This document shows, in pieces, positions 1 through 7,408 of a stretch of 64,000 nt of DNA (its first letter is position 1; each line of letters begins with the position of its first letter). Below the pieces are notes generated by a model, which was given only the letters and a program-made list of their open reading frames with translations, was not told where the DNA came from and made no database searches. This DNA comes from Tardiphaga sp. 709. Its GTDB lineage: Bacteria; Pseudomonadota; Alphaproteobacteria; Rhizobiales; Xanthobacteraceae. Both the position numbers and the translations under genes were made by a program. The DNA lies in assembly GCF_032401055.1 (NCBI RefSeq), contig NZ_CP135529.1, positions 5,020,501 to 5,084,500 of the forward strand. Reading direction: 5' to 3'.

Positions 1-72
1 GGAGCCAGCCTTCGGATATTTGTGGCAAACATCCTGGAGATTGAGTGTCCGCTTTGCGCCGGGAGCGGCCAT
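1..72 (-). CDS. possible N-terminal fragment of a gene running out of the window
   Basis: An open frame on the minus strand starts with ATG at 72 and reads without a stop to the window edge (24 codons, beginning MAAPGAKRTL). A GGTGGATGG stretch lies just upstream and could serve as a weak ribosome binding site. It would be the next gene downstream of the hydrolase at 100-1131 and transcribed in the same direction. The fragment is too short to recognise a family; it may also be chance. Confidence 0.2.
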   Translation of the reverse strand, partial: MAAPGAKRTLNLQDVCHKYPKAGS

Positions 73-99
73 CGACCATCCACCACCGCGATACCGGGC

Positions 100-1131
100 T
101 TAATGTCCTGAATCTTTTAACCAGGAGGAAATCGTCTCGTTAAGATAGTCAGGCACTTCATGCTGAATGAAGTGGCCAACTCCAGGCACGATTTTGACCG
201 TGAGATTATCGGGATTTTCCATCCATGACTTTTCAAGATCAAGAGTGCTCAACAAAGCATGGCTCTCCTCGATTCCGTGCACATGCAAGACTGGGCATTT
301 GATAACGGCACCGTAGATTTTCTTCATGGTCGGATCGAAGAGGTTGAGCGCAAACTGAGAGAGACTGTAGTTGGCTTTGTAATAAGCCATTATGGACAAG
401 ACGGACGATTTTGCGAAAGCCTCAATATAACGACGCTTAACCTCTGGATTTACAACCCAGTATGCCAAATCTTCCGCAGTCAGATTGTCGCCCTTGCCTC
501 GAGCGAAGAACCGTGTGGCGTAAGCGCTGGCCCTCGTCTGCGCAACAGGATGATTCCAGGGGAGCAGTTCCTTGGTGATGGCGCCAGGATGAGGAACGCT
601 GAGGACGACAAGTCTTTCGACCAGATCTGGATGTTGCCCGGTGAATAGCCATGACAAGGCGGCGCCCCAGTCGTGCCCGATCAGGATGACCTTACGGCCG
701 TTTCTCTCTGCGTTGATCACGGCGCGGATGTCATCGAGGAGAACCGAAAACTTGTAGTTCTCGACGCCTTGCGGCCGATCGCTCAAATCGTACCCGCGCA
801 GATCAAGAGCGACCACCTGATAACTTGCTGAAAATGCCTGGATCTGATTTCGCCAAGAATACCAAAAGTCCGGAAATCCGTGCACGAACACCATCAGCGG
901 TTTTTGATTGGATCCCATTGTGACGTAGTGGATTTTCGTTCCCGCATTGTCTGCATACTTGTGCAGAAGGTTCGGATCCTTATCGATATCAACGGCAGGC
1001 TCGCTCAAAGCGGCCGGGATTTTATTGTGCCAGACGGCCTCGTCTGAAGTCCCCCCGGAAGCAACCTGAGTGAACATCGCAGTGAACATGGCGGCTCCTA
1101 AAAGCATCAGTGAGCAGGTTCTGGAGGCCAT
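100..1131 (-). CDS. exported alpha/beta hydrolase, epoxide hydrolase-like
   Basis: A 343-residue alpha/beta-hydrolase. Residues 1-26 form a cleavable-looking signal peptide (short basic start, hydrophobic stretch, ending near VASG), so the enzyme should act outside the cytoplasm. HGFPDFW at 84-90 is the oxyanion-hole HGxP motif and GHDWG at 152-156 is the nucleophile elbow with Asp154, the arrangement of epoxide hydrolases and haloalkane dehalogenases rather than serine esterases. GVGHF near 317-321 supplies the likely catalytic His. These features suggest hydrolysis of an epoxide or related substrate through an aspartyl ester; the natural substrate is unknown. It is divergent from the TetR regulator at 1351, so the operator between them may control it. 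Confidence is high for family, low for substrate. Confidence 0.85.
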   Translation of the reverse strand: MASRTCSLMLLGAAMFTAMFTQVASGGTSDEAVWHNKIPAALSEPAVDIDKDPNLLHKYADNAGTKIHYVTMGSNQKPLMVFVHGFPDFWYSWRNQIQAFSASYQVVALDLRGYDLSDRPQGVENYKFSVLLDDIRAVINAERNGRKVILIGHDWGAALSWLFTGQHPDLVERLVVLSVPHPGAITKELLPWNHPVAQTRASAYATRFFARGKGDNLTAEDLAYWVVNPEVKRRYIEAFAKSSVLSIMAYYKANYSLSQFALNLFDPTMKKIYGAVIKCPVLHVHGIEESHALLSTLDLEKSWMENPDNLTVKIVPGVGHFIQHEVPDYLNETISSWLKDSGH

Positions 1132-1284
1132 CTCAGTGATCCCGTTCGCTAGAACAGTTGCCGAAATCGAAGTTCCTCGAACTCATTTGAGTATTTCCTG
1201 CGCGGCAATCTGGGAGAGCTGCATGTGCCCGCGTGCAACTTCTGGATTGCGATTTGATAACGGTGATACGGCGGGACATATTTA

Positions 1285-1319
1285 CTATGGTGATCGCCAT
1301 AGTATGGCGATCACCATAG
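1285..1319. promoter_or_regulatory. double palindromic operator between hydrolase and tetR genes
   Basis: Two 17-base arms (1285-1301 and 1303-1319) are perfect reverse complements separated by one base. Each arm is itself nearly palindromic (TATGGTGATCGCCATA, one mismatched pair), so the site can be read as two adjacent operator copies in mirror orientation. It lies 31 bases before the ATG of the TetR-family gene and in the divergent intergenic space, the typical place for an autoregulatory TetR operator. Binding by that regulator is inferred. Confidence 0.7.
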
Positions 1320-1350
1320 ATGTGTCAAGCGAGGCATGGTATGCTGACGG

Positions 1351-1932
1351 ATGCCCCGTAAGACCGACGCCCGCGATCGCGCGATTGCCACTGCCGAGCG
1401 ACTGTTTCGCATCCAAGGCTACACTGCGACCGGATTGAACCAGATCATTCAAGAGAGCGGCTCGCCTAAAGGATCGTTCTACTTTCACTTTCCGCGCGGC
1501 AAGGCACAGCTCGCCGAAGAAGCAATCGATCATTACGTTGCGAGCAGAATCGCCGTATTGCGGAAGATCTCGGCGAATACGGCGGGCGATGCTCAGAATT
1601 TTGTTCATCAGATTTTCGGCGCGTTCGCCGCCGAAATGGTCGCCTCCGATTTCCAGTACGGATGCCTCATGCAAAATCTGGCGAATGAGCTTCCCGCACT
1701 CGACGCTGATCTGACAAAACGGGTAGCGCGTGGATTTGTTGATTCGACCGAGATAGTTGCGGAGCATTTTAGGGGGTGCGGTTTCACGTCCGCGCGCGCA
1801 TCCTCTACCGCAGCGGCATTGGTAGCCGCCGTCGAAGGCGCGCGAACGATCGCTCGCCTGGAACGCACGCCGGCGATATTCAAGGCTCTGGCGGATGTTA
1901 GTGTCCAGGGGTGGGCTGCCCCCAAAGGGTGA
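1351..1932 (+). CDS. TetR/AcrR family transcriptional regulator
   Basis: A 193-residue protein with the TetR DNA-binding domain at about residues 8-55: DAR-RAIATAERLFRIQGY, then a helix-turn-helix (GLNQIIQESGSPKGSFYFHF) of the usual type with the SFYFHF recognition helix end. The C-terminal two thirds are helical and variable, as expected for the ligand-binding and dimer domain. Members of this family usually repress a neighbouring gene and themselves until a small ligand binds. The divergent epoxide-hydrolase-like gene is the obvious target because the double palindrome at 1285-1319 sits between them. The inducer cannot be told from the sequence. Confidence 0.9.
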   Translation: MPRKTDARDRAIATAERLFRIQGYTATGLNQIIQESGSPKGSFYFHFPRGKAQLAEEAIDHYVASRIAVLRKISANTAGDAQNFVHQIFGAFAAEMVASDFQYGCLMQNLANELPALDADLTKRVARGFVDSTEIVAEHFRGCGFTSARASSTAAALVAAVEGARTIARLERTPAIFKALADVSVQGWAAPKG

Positions 1933-2218
1933 TCCATCAGTGTTAGCGCCCGGCGGCGCAGATAGTAGCTGCGATCCTCGACCGCCTTGGCGCTGCAATT
2001 GCTGCCACCGGACGCCCGTAACGCCTCCTCTCGATAGCGACAATGTCAGCTTCGGGTCATTTCAGACGAATTCAGCGGGACGCGATCTCGTTCGCAACAC
2101 GGTGTCAATATGATCCATCGACCGCTTTGCACCAGAGGCGGACGGCTTTGCTGCCGATCGTTATCGTACCCCGATATTTGCGAACGCAGACGACTGGCGC
2201 GCAATCCTTGCGCAGTCC

Positions 2219-3118
2219 CTACGGAACCAGATCAGACAATTGATGCTTGATGAATTGTCCAGCTGACCTGAGCGCCAACCTTGCGTCTGTAAGACCGCCA
2301 TTCCACAAAGGCCATGCATGGATCATGTCGGGCCATACCTCCAACGTCGTCGCGACGTCGGCTATCGCGGCAGCCTCCGCGAAACGTGTCGAGTCTGCGA
2401 GCAAAGTTTCGGCTGACCCGACCTGAATGAGTGTTGGTGGAAATCCGATGAGGTTCGAGAACAGCGGAGACAGAAACGGGCTCCTGCGGTCGAGCGATGC
2501 CGGAGCAAAGGCGTCAGCCAGTTCCTTGAGGTAGCCACGGTGGATGATCGGATCGATCTGATCCTTGCTTTGTAGCGTCGTCCCGGACATTGAAAGATCA
2601 GTCCAGGGCGAAATAAGCCAAGCGCATGCCGGCGACTCTTCATTGGCGCTGCGCAAGGCATTTATCAGGGTAATTGTGAGATTGCCGCCAGCGCTGTCAC
2701 CGCCAACTACTATATTGCCGGCGTCTATGCCCTGTTGGCGCAGATATCGCCAGGCGCTCATCGCGTCGTCATGAGCGGCAGGAAACGGATTTTCCGGCGC
2801 GAGCCGATAGTCAATCGCCAGGGTGCTTATGCCAGCAGCCCGCCCCGCCTCTGTCACGAGGCGTCGATGACTGAGGATTGATCCCGAACAAAACCCGCCG
2901 CCATGAAAATACAGAAGCACGCGCGTCGTATCTGCCCCCGGTGAGAAGGACCATTCCCCCGCGACATTGCCGCAATCGACAGTCCGCAACTCGACATCGT
3001 CGGCCACCGGCCAGATCGACCCGACTTCATCAAGTCGCTGCCGGCGCTGCTCCCACCCGACCGGGCGGGGCTTTGACAACAGTAGTGCGCGAATATTCGC
3101 AATCTCACTTTCGGCCAA
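2219..3118 (-). CDS. alpha/beta hydrolase of the hormone-sensitive lipase family
   Basis: A 299-residue esterase/lipase. HGGGF at 72-76 is the HSL-type oxyanion hole and GDSAGG at 140-145 is the nucleophile elbow with Ser142; His267 in DMIHAW completes the likely triad. No signal peptide is visible, so it is probably cytoplasmic and cleaves short-chain carboxylic esters. The chosen start is TTG at 3118, preceded at a suitable distance by GGGGGAG; no in-frame ATG exists until well inside the fold, which would destroy the domain. It stands alone between the TetR gene and the divergent methyltransferase gene. Alternative names in this family are acetyl-hydrolase or lactone esterase; the substrate is unknown. 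Confidence 0.85.
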   Translation of the reverse strand: MAESEIANIRALLLSKPRPVGWEQRRQRLDEVGSIWPVADDVELRTVDCGNVAGEWSFSPGADTTRVLLYFHGGGFCSGSILSHRRLVTEAGRAAGISTLAIDYRLAPENPFPAAHDDAMSAWRYLRQQGIDAGNIVVGGDSAGGNLTITLINALRSANEESPACAWLISPWTDLSMSGTTLQSKDQIDPIIHRGYLKELADAFAPASLDRRSPFLSPLFSNLIGFPPTLIQVGSAETLLADSTRFAEAAAIADVATTLEVWPDMIHAWPLWNGGLTDARLALRSAGQFIKHQLSDLVP

Positions 3119-3329
3119 GGATGATCTCCCCCGAACATTGGTGAAAATTGAGCGGCAATGTCAAAACTCGCAGAAGTAAATCTAGAGGGAACGCAGGTGT
3201 TGCGCCAGCAGCGGACAATTCCGCATAATCCTGAATCTGACATCGCGTGGCGCTCGGCGCCCACTTGTAATTCGCCAGTCGTGCTTAACTAGAACGGGGG
3301 CTGTTCTTCACGGAGTGGAGGATGCTGCA

Positions 3330-4391
3330 ATGCGTGAACCAAATCCTGAAAAGCTGAACGCACTCGTAGGAAAGCTGGTCAGCGATCTCGGTATTTCACT
3401 TGGCGGTGCCAGTATACTGCTCGGCGATCGTCTCGGCCTCTACAAGGCAATGGCGGATGGAGATATCTTCACGCCTTCGCAGCTTGCCAAGAAAACCGGC
3501 CTGCACGAGCGTTATGTCCGCGAGTGGCTCTCCGGCCAGGCCGCCTCTGGTTACATCGACTACCACCCTGAAAAAAATGGGTTCTCGCTCTCGGCCGAAC
3601 AAGCGATGGCGTTCGCGGAGGAGGGGTCGCCAGCTTTCTTCGCCGGTGCGTTCGATGTCGTACAGTCCACCTATCTCGACGAACCCAAGGTCGCCGAAGC
3701 ATTTCGAACAGGGAAGGGCGTTGGCTGGCATGAGCATTCGAAGTGCCTTTTCTCGGGCACCGAACGCTTCTTCAGGCCGGGCTATAACGCCAATCTGGTT
3801 TCGAACTGGATTCCGACGCTCGAAGGCGTCGAAGCCAAACTGAAAGCTGGCGCCAGGGTGGCCGATGTCGGATGCGGCCACGGCGCCTCGACCATCGTGA
3901 TGGCGCAGGCGTACCCCAAATCCAGGTTCTTCGGGTTTGATTACCACAAACCTTCAATCGATCGCGCGAAGGTCCTGGCCCAGGAAGCGGGGGTCGGAGA
4001 CCGAATTGAATTCGCGCAGGCCAGTGCCAAGGATTTTCCGGCAAAAGACTACGATCTGGTCGCTTTCTTCGATTGCCTGCATGACATGGGCGACCCCGTT
4101 GGTGCGGGCAAGCATGTCAAGGAAACACTGGCCAAAGACGGGTCGTGGATGATCGTCGAGCCATTTGCTCATGACAATCTCAAGGATAATCTCAACCCGA
4201 TCGGCTCCATTTTCTATCACGCCTCGACATTCATTTGTACACCTGCGTCGCTCTCTCAGGAGGTGGGCTTGGGGCTCGGTGCCCAGGCAGGTGAAGGCAA
4301 ATTGCGTCAGGTCGCGACTGAAGCAGGATTCAAGCGCTTCCGCCGCGCGACCGAGACGCCTTTCAATATGATCTTCGAAGTACGCGCCTGA
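3330..4391 (+). CDS. class I SAM-dependent methyltransferase with N-terminal winged-helix domain
   Basis: A 353-residue protein. Residues about 20-90 look like the winged-helix dimerisation domain seen in O-methyltransferase-like proteins (LGDRLGLYKAMADG, then TGLHERYVREWLSG). The Rossmann SAM-binding motif I is DVGCGHG at 179-185, followed by FFGFDYH as motif II; VAFFDCLHDMGDP is the region that usually carries catalytic residues. I chose ATG 3330 over GTG 3315 because GGAGG at 3317-3321 is spaced 8 bases from it. Relatives are often annotated only as methyltransferase domain 25 proteins and the substrate is not known. The gene is monocistronic, divergent from the esterase. Confidence 0.85.
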   Translation: MREPNPEKLNALVGKLVSDLGISLGGASILLGDRLGLYKAMADGDIFTPSQLAKKTGLHERYVREWLSGQAASGYIDYHPEKNGFSLSAEQAMAFAEEGSPAFFAGAFDVVQSTYLDEPKVAEAFRTGKGVGWHEHSKCLFSGTERFFRPGYNANLVSNWIPTLEGVEAKLKAGARVADVGCGHGASTIVMAQAYPKSRFFGFDYHKPSIDRAKVLAQEAGVGDRIEFAQASAKDFPAKDYDLVAFFDCLHDMGDPVGAGKHVKETLAKDGSWMIVEPFAHDNLKDNLNPIGSIFYHASTFICTPASLSQEVGLGLGAQAGEGKLRQVATEAGFKRFRRATETPFNMIFEVRA

Positions 4392-4714
4392 TCTCTCAGA
4401 CCAACGGTGTGGAGCGACCCGGATGCCGCGGGAAATGCGGCTTCTAGGGGCTGCTTCGCTCCGGATTGATGTCACCTGTCGACAGGACCGCTGCAGATAC
4501 GAAAAGGAGCCGCTGCAAAACCTCTCGAGCATAAAACGTCGCGTAATACGCGGAGTTTTCAATCGGGCGCGCGAAGCGACATTCGGGCTACGGTTGCTGC
4601 CACTGGCGGATTGGCTTGATATCAGTCACGCGTGGCTCAAGTCCGGCGAGGCGTGGGCGGTCGTTTGCGCCAGTAGTCACGGCTGACGTGCCGATCGTCA
4701 GATACGGTAACGGG
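4392..4714. other. 323-base intergenic stretch without a supported gene
   Basis: The methyltransferase gene (plus) and the membrane protein gene (minus) converge here. An 87-codon frame at 4423-4686 has no ribosome binding site and an arginine-rich composition typical of off-frame reading of GC-rich DNA. No clear terminator hairpin with a T-run was found. Confidence 0.4.
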
Positions 4715-5206
4715 TCATCGCTGCGGCGCCAGAGCTTCTTTTGTCCGCAGCGGACGCTCCGCCAGCCACCAGTAAGCGAGCGCCGCAACGCTTCCGCCGC
4801 ACGCCGCTGCGCCGATCAGCCCCCATTCGGTCGGCAGTGAGGAGCCAACAAAGGCGCTGATGCCGAAGAATCCGCCGCCGGTGATGGCGCCGCCGATCAT
4901 GCACATTACCGGCGACATGATGCCGGCCCATCGCGCAAAGAGGATTCCGGGCACGGCGATCAGCACGGCGGCTTTGAATGAACCCGCCACGCCGAAAACG
5001 AGAGTCAGGAGAGCCGCGGTGGCGACCGCGCCGAGATGCGCGGCGAGTCCGCCGGTGGGTCGAAGGCTGAGCTGCAGCAGAATTCCCATGGCCAAGGGCG
5101 CGATGATAATCGCCGCGATCAGGCCGACGATCATGCGCCCGATGTCGATCAGGCATCGCGAGACGCGGGACATGGGAGGGGTGGGGATATCAGACGTCGG
5201 AGACAT
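4715..5206 (-). CDS. small integral membrane protein of unknown function
   Basis: A 163-residue protein with about four hydrophobic segments: residues 24-45 (IVGLIAAIIIAPLAMGILL), 56-75, 79-105 and 113-150. The middle is rich in Gly and Ala (GGAITGGGFFG), as in tightly packed membrane helices. Nothing catalytic is visible and I do not recognise the family. The start is uncertain: ATG 5206 has no good ribosome binding site and the in-frame ATG at 5173 is no better. The codon pattern is consistent with a real gene. It is convergent with the methyltransferase gene and transcribed like the GlsB-type gene upstream of it. Confidence 0.6.
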   Translation of the reverse strand: MSPTSDIPTPPMSRVSRCLIDIGRMIVGLIAAIIIAPLAMGILLQLSLRPTGGLAAHLGAVATAALLTLVFGVAGSFKAAVLIAVPGILFARWAGIMSPVMCMIGGAITGGGFFGISAFVGSSLPTEWGLIGAAACGGSVAALAYWWLAERPLRTKEALAPQR

Positions 5207-5426
5207 GGTGGTGTGTCAGCGAAGCGCGGCTGAACGTTCAATGCCGAATGTGTAGCCCGGATGCACATTGCAACAGCCGGGTTATGCTGTTGAGGCACAA
5301 TCTGAAAAGAGAGAAGGATCGCTACGATCCTCCGAAATATCTGAAGCCGGAAGCGCGGTAACGTTAGGCTAGGGATCATCCCTCAGGCGTGCTGCGCCTT
5401 GCGGAACCGATCGGGGCGCTTCATCG

Positions 5427-5705
5427 CTAGTAGCGACGCGCGAACCCACCGCCACGCACGAGCCGGATGATGAGAAGCAGGACGATCGCGCCGAGTGTTG
5501 CGTTGATGATTGCGCGGACGATTCCCGCCCCCAGATGAATACCGAGCTTGGGTAAAAGCCAGCTTCCGATAAATGCGCCGAGAATGCCGATGATCAGGTC
5601 GCCGATCAGGCCAAAGCCTGCGCCACGAACGATCTGGCCTGCGAGCCAACCCGCGACGATGCCAACGATCAGGATGACAAGAAGACTTTCGCCGGACATG
5701 TTCAT
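5427..5705 (-). CDS. GlsB/YeaQ/YmgE family membrane protein
   Basis: A 92-residue protein with three hydrophobic, glycine-rich helices: LLVILIVGIVAGWLAGQIV, GFGLIGDLIIGILGAFIGSW, and IINATLGAIVLLLIIRLV. The pattern GxxxGWLAGxIVxGxGFGxxGDxxxGxxGAxxG is diagnostic of the transglycosylase-associated (YeaQ/YmgE/GlsB) family, small inner-membrane proteins linked in several bacteria to stress responses; their biochemical role is unknown. The open frame extends 43 codons further upstream, but ATG 5705 is preferred because GGGAGA lies about 10 bases upstream and the extra residues have no family counterpart. ATG 5699, two codons later, is an alternative. Confidence 0.85.
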   Translation of the reverse strand: MNMSGESLLVILIVGIVAGWLAGQIVRGAGFGLIGDLIIGILGAFIGSWLLPKLGIHLGAGIVRAIINATLGAIVLLLIIRLVRGGGFARRY

Positions 5706-5911
5706 TGGAAGTCTTCTCCCGAGGCAGCGGATGCTGATGGAAAGAGAAGTCGTACCGCGGTCAAGAGTTCCAGCTCGCAGGATGGAATAGCGCCGTGTCA
5801 TTCGCCATCGATCACGTGGAGCGGGGTAGCGCAATCCCTGGAGTGTATCGCTGGGCGCATGACGCGTGATCCGTCGGCACTAGCGCCCCGCGAGTATTTT
5901 GAAAATAATCC

Positions 5912-5939
5912 TTGACGTCGTTTCACCTCAGTATATATT
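5912..5939 (+). promoter_or_regulatory. sigma70-like promoter of candidate RNA copy 1
   Basis: TTGACG (5912-5917), 16-base spacer, TATATT (5934-5939), followed by CCC and a predicted start near 5946. Spacer length and the CC-rich stretch after the -10 box match the promoters ahead of the two repeat copies at 26796-26823 and 59607-59634. No gene starts within 400 bases downstream except the small frame at 6423, so it would drive either a noncoding RNA or a very long leader. Confidence 0.6.
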
Positions 5940-5945
5940 CCCATC

Positions 5946-6380
5946 CATCCCGCTCCACTTGAGGGAGCGTTACCGGACGCCGACTGGCGCGGGGCGGGAT
6001 GTGGCGCCTGCGGGCGGGAGGGAGACGTTCCTTTTCGCACTCGGGAGGCCTTGGGTCACCGTCCGGCCCCACTACGGGGGTCTGCCACTCATGCTGGCTG
6101 GACGTGGCATTGGTGAACGGCGGGAAACCGTCGGGATAAGCGGACTGCGGAGGTCTGCGCCATTGCCCGGAAGAACGGTCCCGGGGACAGAAATCGCCAC
6201 GATGGAGCGTCGAAAGGCGTTTCCGCGGCCTCTGCTGTCCGGCGATCCGGACACTACGCTGCGGCACTGTTACCAAGTCGCGCCTTTCGGCGCTTCATCT
6301 CCCTCATTCTTGAGGGAGGCCACCGGGACTGCCACTCACGCGTACAGGCGCGGGCAAGGACGGCGCGTGGCCGTCATCCA
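5946..6380 (+). ncRNA. candidate structured RNA, diverged relative of the 531-base repeat
   Basis: This stretch has no convincing coding frame but is full of hairpins: GCTCC/GGAGC near the 5' end, GTCCGG-cgat-CCGGAC at 6237-6252, GCGCC-tttc-GGCGC at 6280-6293, CTCCCTCA-ttct-TGAGGGAG at 6299-6318 and GACGGC-gcgtg-GCCGTC at 6359-6375. The first eight bases, CATCCCGC, are complementary to GCGGGATG at 5994-6001. Shared with the other two copies are CGCGGGGCGGGATGTGGCG at +43 (copies 2 and 3: +41, differing only by transitions), CTGCCACT at +137 (copy 2: +132) and a 3' GCAAG...GACGGCGC motif. Relationship to the repeat is inferred by eye. It could alternatively be the structured 5' leader of the gene at 6423. 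The 3' end is uncertain; no U-run terminator is present. Confidence 0.45.
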
Positions 6381-6422
6381 AGTCACTCATATCCAGTCAT
6401 CATCGTCACAACGGGAGTTCAC

Positions 6423-6740
6423 ATGATCATCTCGCAACACGACGCCTGGCATCTCGCGCAGCGCGCCAGGGACAAGAGCGACCTGGCGGCCAAGCGGCTG
6501 TCGGATATGATCGTCGCCGCCTGCATCGAGGAGATCGAGCGCGGCAATGCGAACATCCTTCGTACCCATCGCACTTGCGTCATCAAGGCCTGTCGTCGTG
6601 CACACCATTGCACAGGCAGCCGGCCGATCTGTCTGCTGTTTCAACGACGGCGCGTTTTGAATGCAGAGCAGCAGCAAGCGATGCTGGACGAGATGTATTG
6701 GCGTATCTTGGAGGCGCTCGTCGCCAGCGAGGCGGCGTGA
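6423..6740 (+). CDS. small hypothetical protein
   Basis: A 105-residue basic protein starting MIISQHDAWHLAQ, with ACGGGAG correctly placed before the ATG at 6423. The N-terminal half (residues 8-45) is predicted helical and amphipathic; residues 50-75 contain three Cys and many Arg (CVIKACRRAHHC), and the C-terminal helix is acidic (EQQQAMLDEMYWRILEAL). I do not recognise a family. It follows immediately after the candidate RNA at 5946-6380, so it may be translated from the same transcript. Codon use is ordinary for the window. A zinc-binding or nucleic-acid-binding role could be guessed from Cys/His/Arg but is not supported by a known motif. Confidence 0.5.
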   Translation: MIISQHDAWHLAQRARDKSDLAAKRLSDMIVAACIEEIERGNANILRTHRTCVIKACRRAHHCTGSRPICLLFQRRRVLNAEQQQAMLDEMYWRILEALVASEAA

Positions 6741-6860
6741 TGGATTTGTTAACCGGCCTTGCTTCCTGCGGCAGCGTTACCGTGACACCGCGCGTGCGGG
6801 CCGGTATTGTCGCCGGCAACAGAGCGCGGCGATGCGCGCTCGCAGCCGGGGTTTCGCGAC

Positions 6861-7349
6861 ATGCGCGCACTGACGATCACGACGCTTTCTCCTTTGCGCC
6901 CGCGCAGCACGGCGCTTGCTGTCATCGCGGTGCTGGCGCTGCTCGATGTCACGCTGCTGGTGGCGCGCGAATTGCCGAGCGTGCCGGTGTTGCAGAAGGT
7001 CGGCTTCGACATGGAGTCCGCCGGCTTCAAGGCGCGCTTCGCCAACGATGCGGCAGGGAAGGTGGCCTTAAGCAAATTGCCGGCCTATCGCTTCGTCGTG
7101 CACAACACGCCGAAGGGCCCGCGCTATCTCTATGCCGATCCCGCCAAATGCATGTGCACCTTCGTCGGCAATCGCGACAATTATCTCAACTATCAGGATA
7201 TCGTGCGCCGTGGCCTGCCGCAGGCGGATTACGTGGCGCCGGACTACAAGACGCAGGCGAGTGCGCTGCTATCGGACGATCCGATCGCGTCGGACCAGAT
7301 CGACTGGCAGCCGGACAGTCTCGCGGATGCGTTTCGGGATTATTACTGA
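6861..7349 (+). CDS. hypothetical exported or membrane-anchored protein
   Basis: A 162-residue protein from ATG 6861 (an upstream TTG at 6807 adds residues without a counterpart). Residues 16-36 (ALAVIAVLALLDVTLLVA) form a single N-terminal hydrophobic segment, a signal anchor or uncleaved signal peptide, so the rest should be periplasmic. The soluble part has a C-x-C pair (KCMCTF) and a DNYLNYQDIV segment, and ends in AFRDYY. I recall similar short proteins annotated as hypothetical in Bradyrhizobium-type genomes, but no function is known to me. It converges on the binding-protein gene at 7409, with a bidirectional hairpin between. Confidence 0.6.
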   Translation: MRALTITTLSPLRPRSTALAVIAVLALLDVTLLVARELPSVPVLQKVGFDMESAGFKARFANDAAGKVALSKLPAYRFVVHNTPKGPRYLYADPAKCMCTFVGNRDNYLNYQDIVRRGLPQADYVAPDYKTQASALLSDDPIASDQIDWQPDSLADAFRDYY

Positions 7350-7353
7350 TCGC

Positions 7354-7402
7354 GATCTCTCCCCGCGTGGTGAAGCTTTGCTTCGACCGGCGGGGAGAGA
7401 TC
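7354..7402. terminator. bidirectional hairpin between convergent genes
   Basis: GATCTCTCCCCG (7354-7365) pairs perfectly with CGGGGAGAGATC (7391-7402), with a second inner stem GAAGC-ttt-GCTTC. It lies 5 bases after the stop of the hypothetical gene and 7 before the stop of the minus-strand binding-protein gene. No long T-run follows, so it may act as a 3'-end stabiliser rather than a strict intrinsic terminator. The CTCTCCCCG arm is the same core found in the palindromes of the pim operon. Confidence 0.55.
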
Positions 7403-7408
7403 AGAAAA

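Noticed and set aside
4423-4686. 87-codon frame between methyltransferase and membrane protein genes
   Set aside because: No ribosome binding site, no recognisable family and unstructured composition.
5946-6380. RNase P RNA, tmRNA or 4.5S RNA as identity of the structured region
   Set aside because: The conserved cores I know for these RNAs (for example GAGGAAAGTCC of RNase P, the tag-coding segment of tmRNA) are not present.
5899-6426. 175-codon plus-strand frame over the candidate RNA
   Set aside because: Its start would lie upstream of the -35 box; no ribosome binding site and no protein-like composition.
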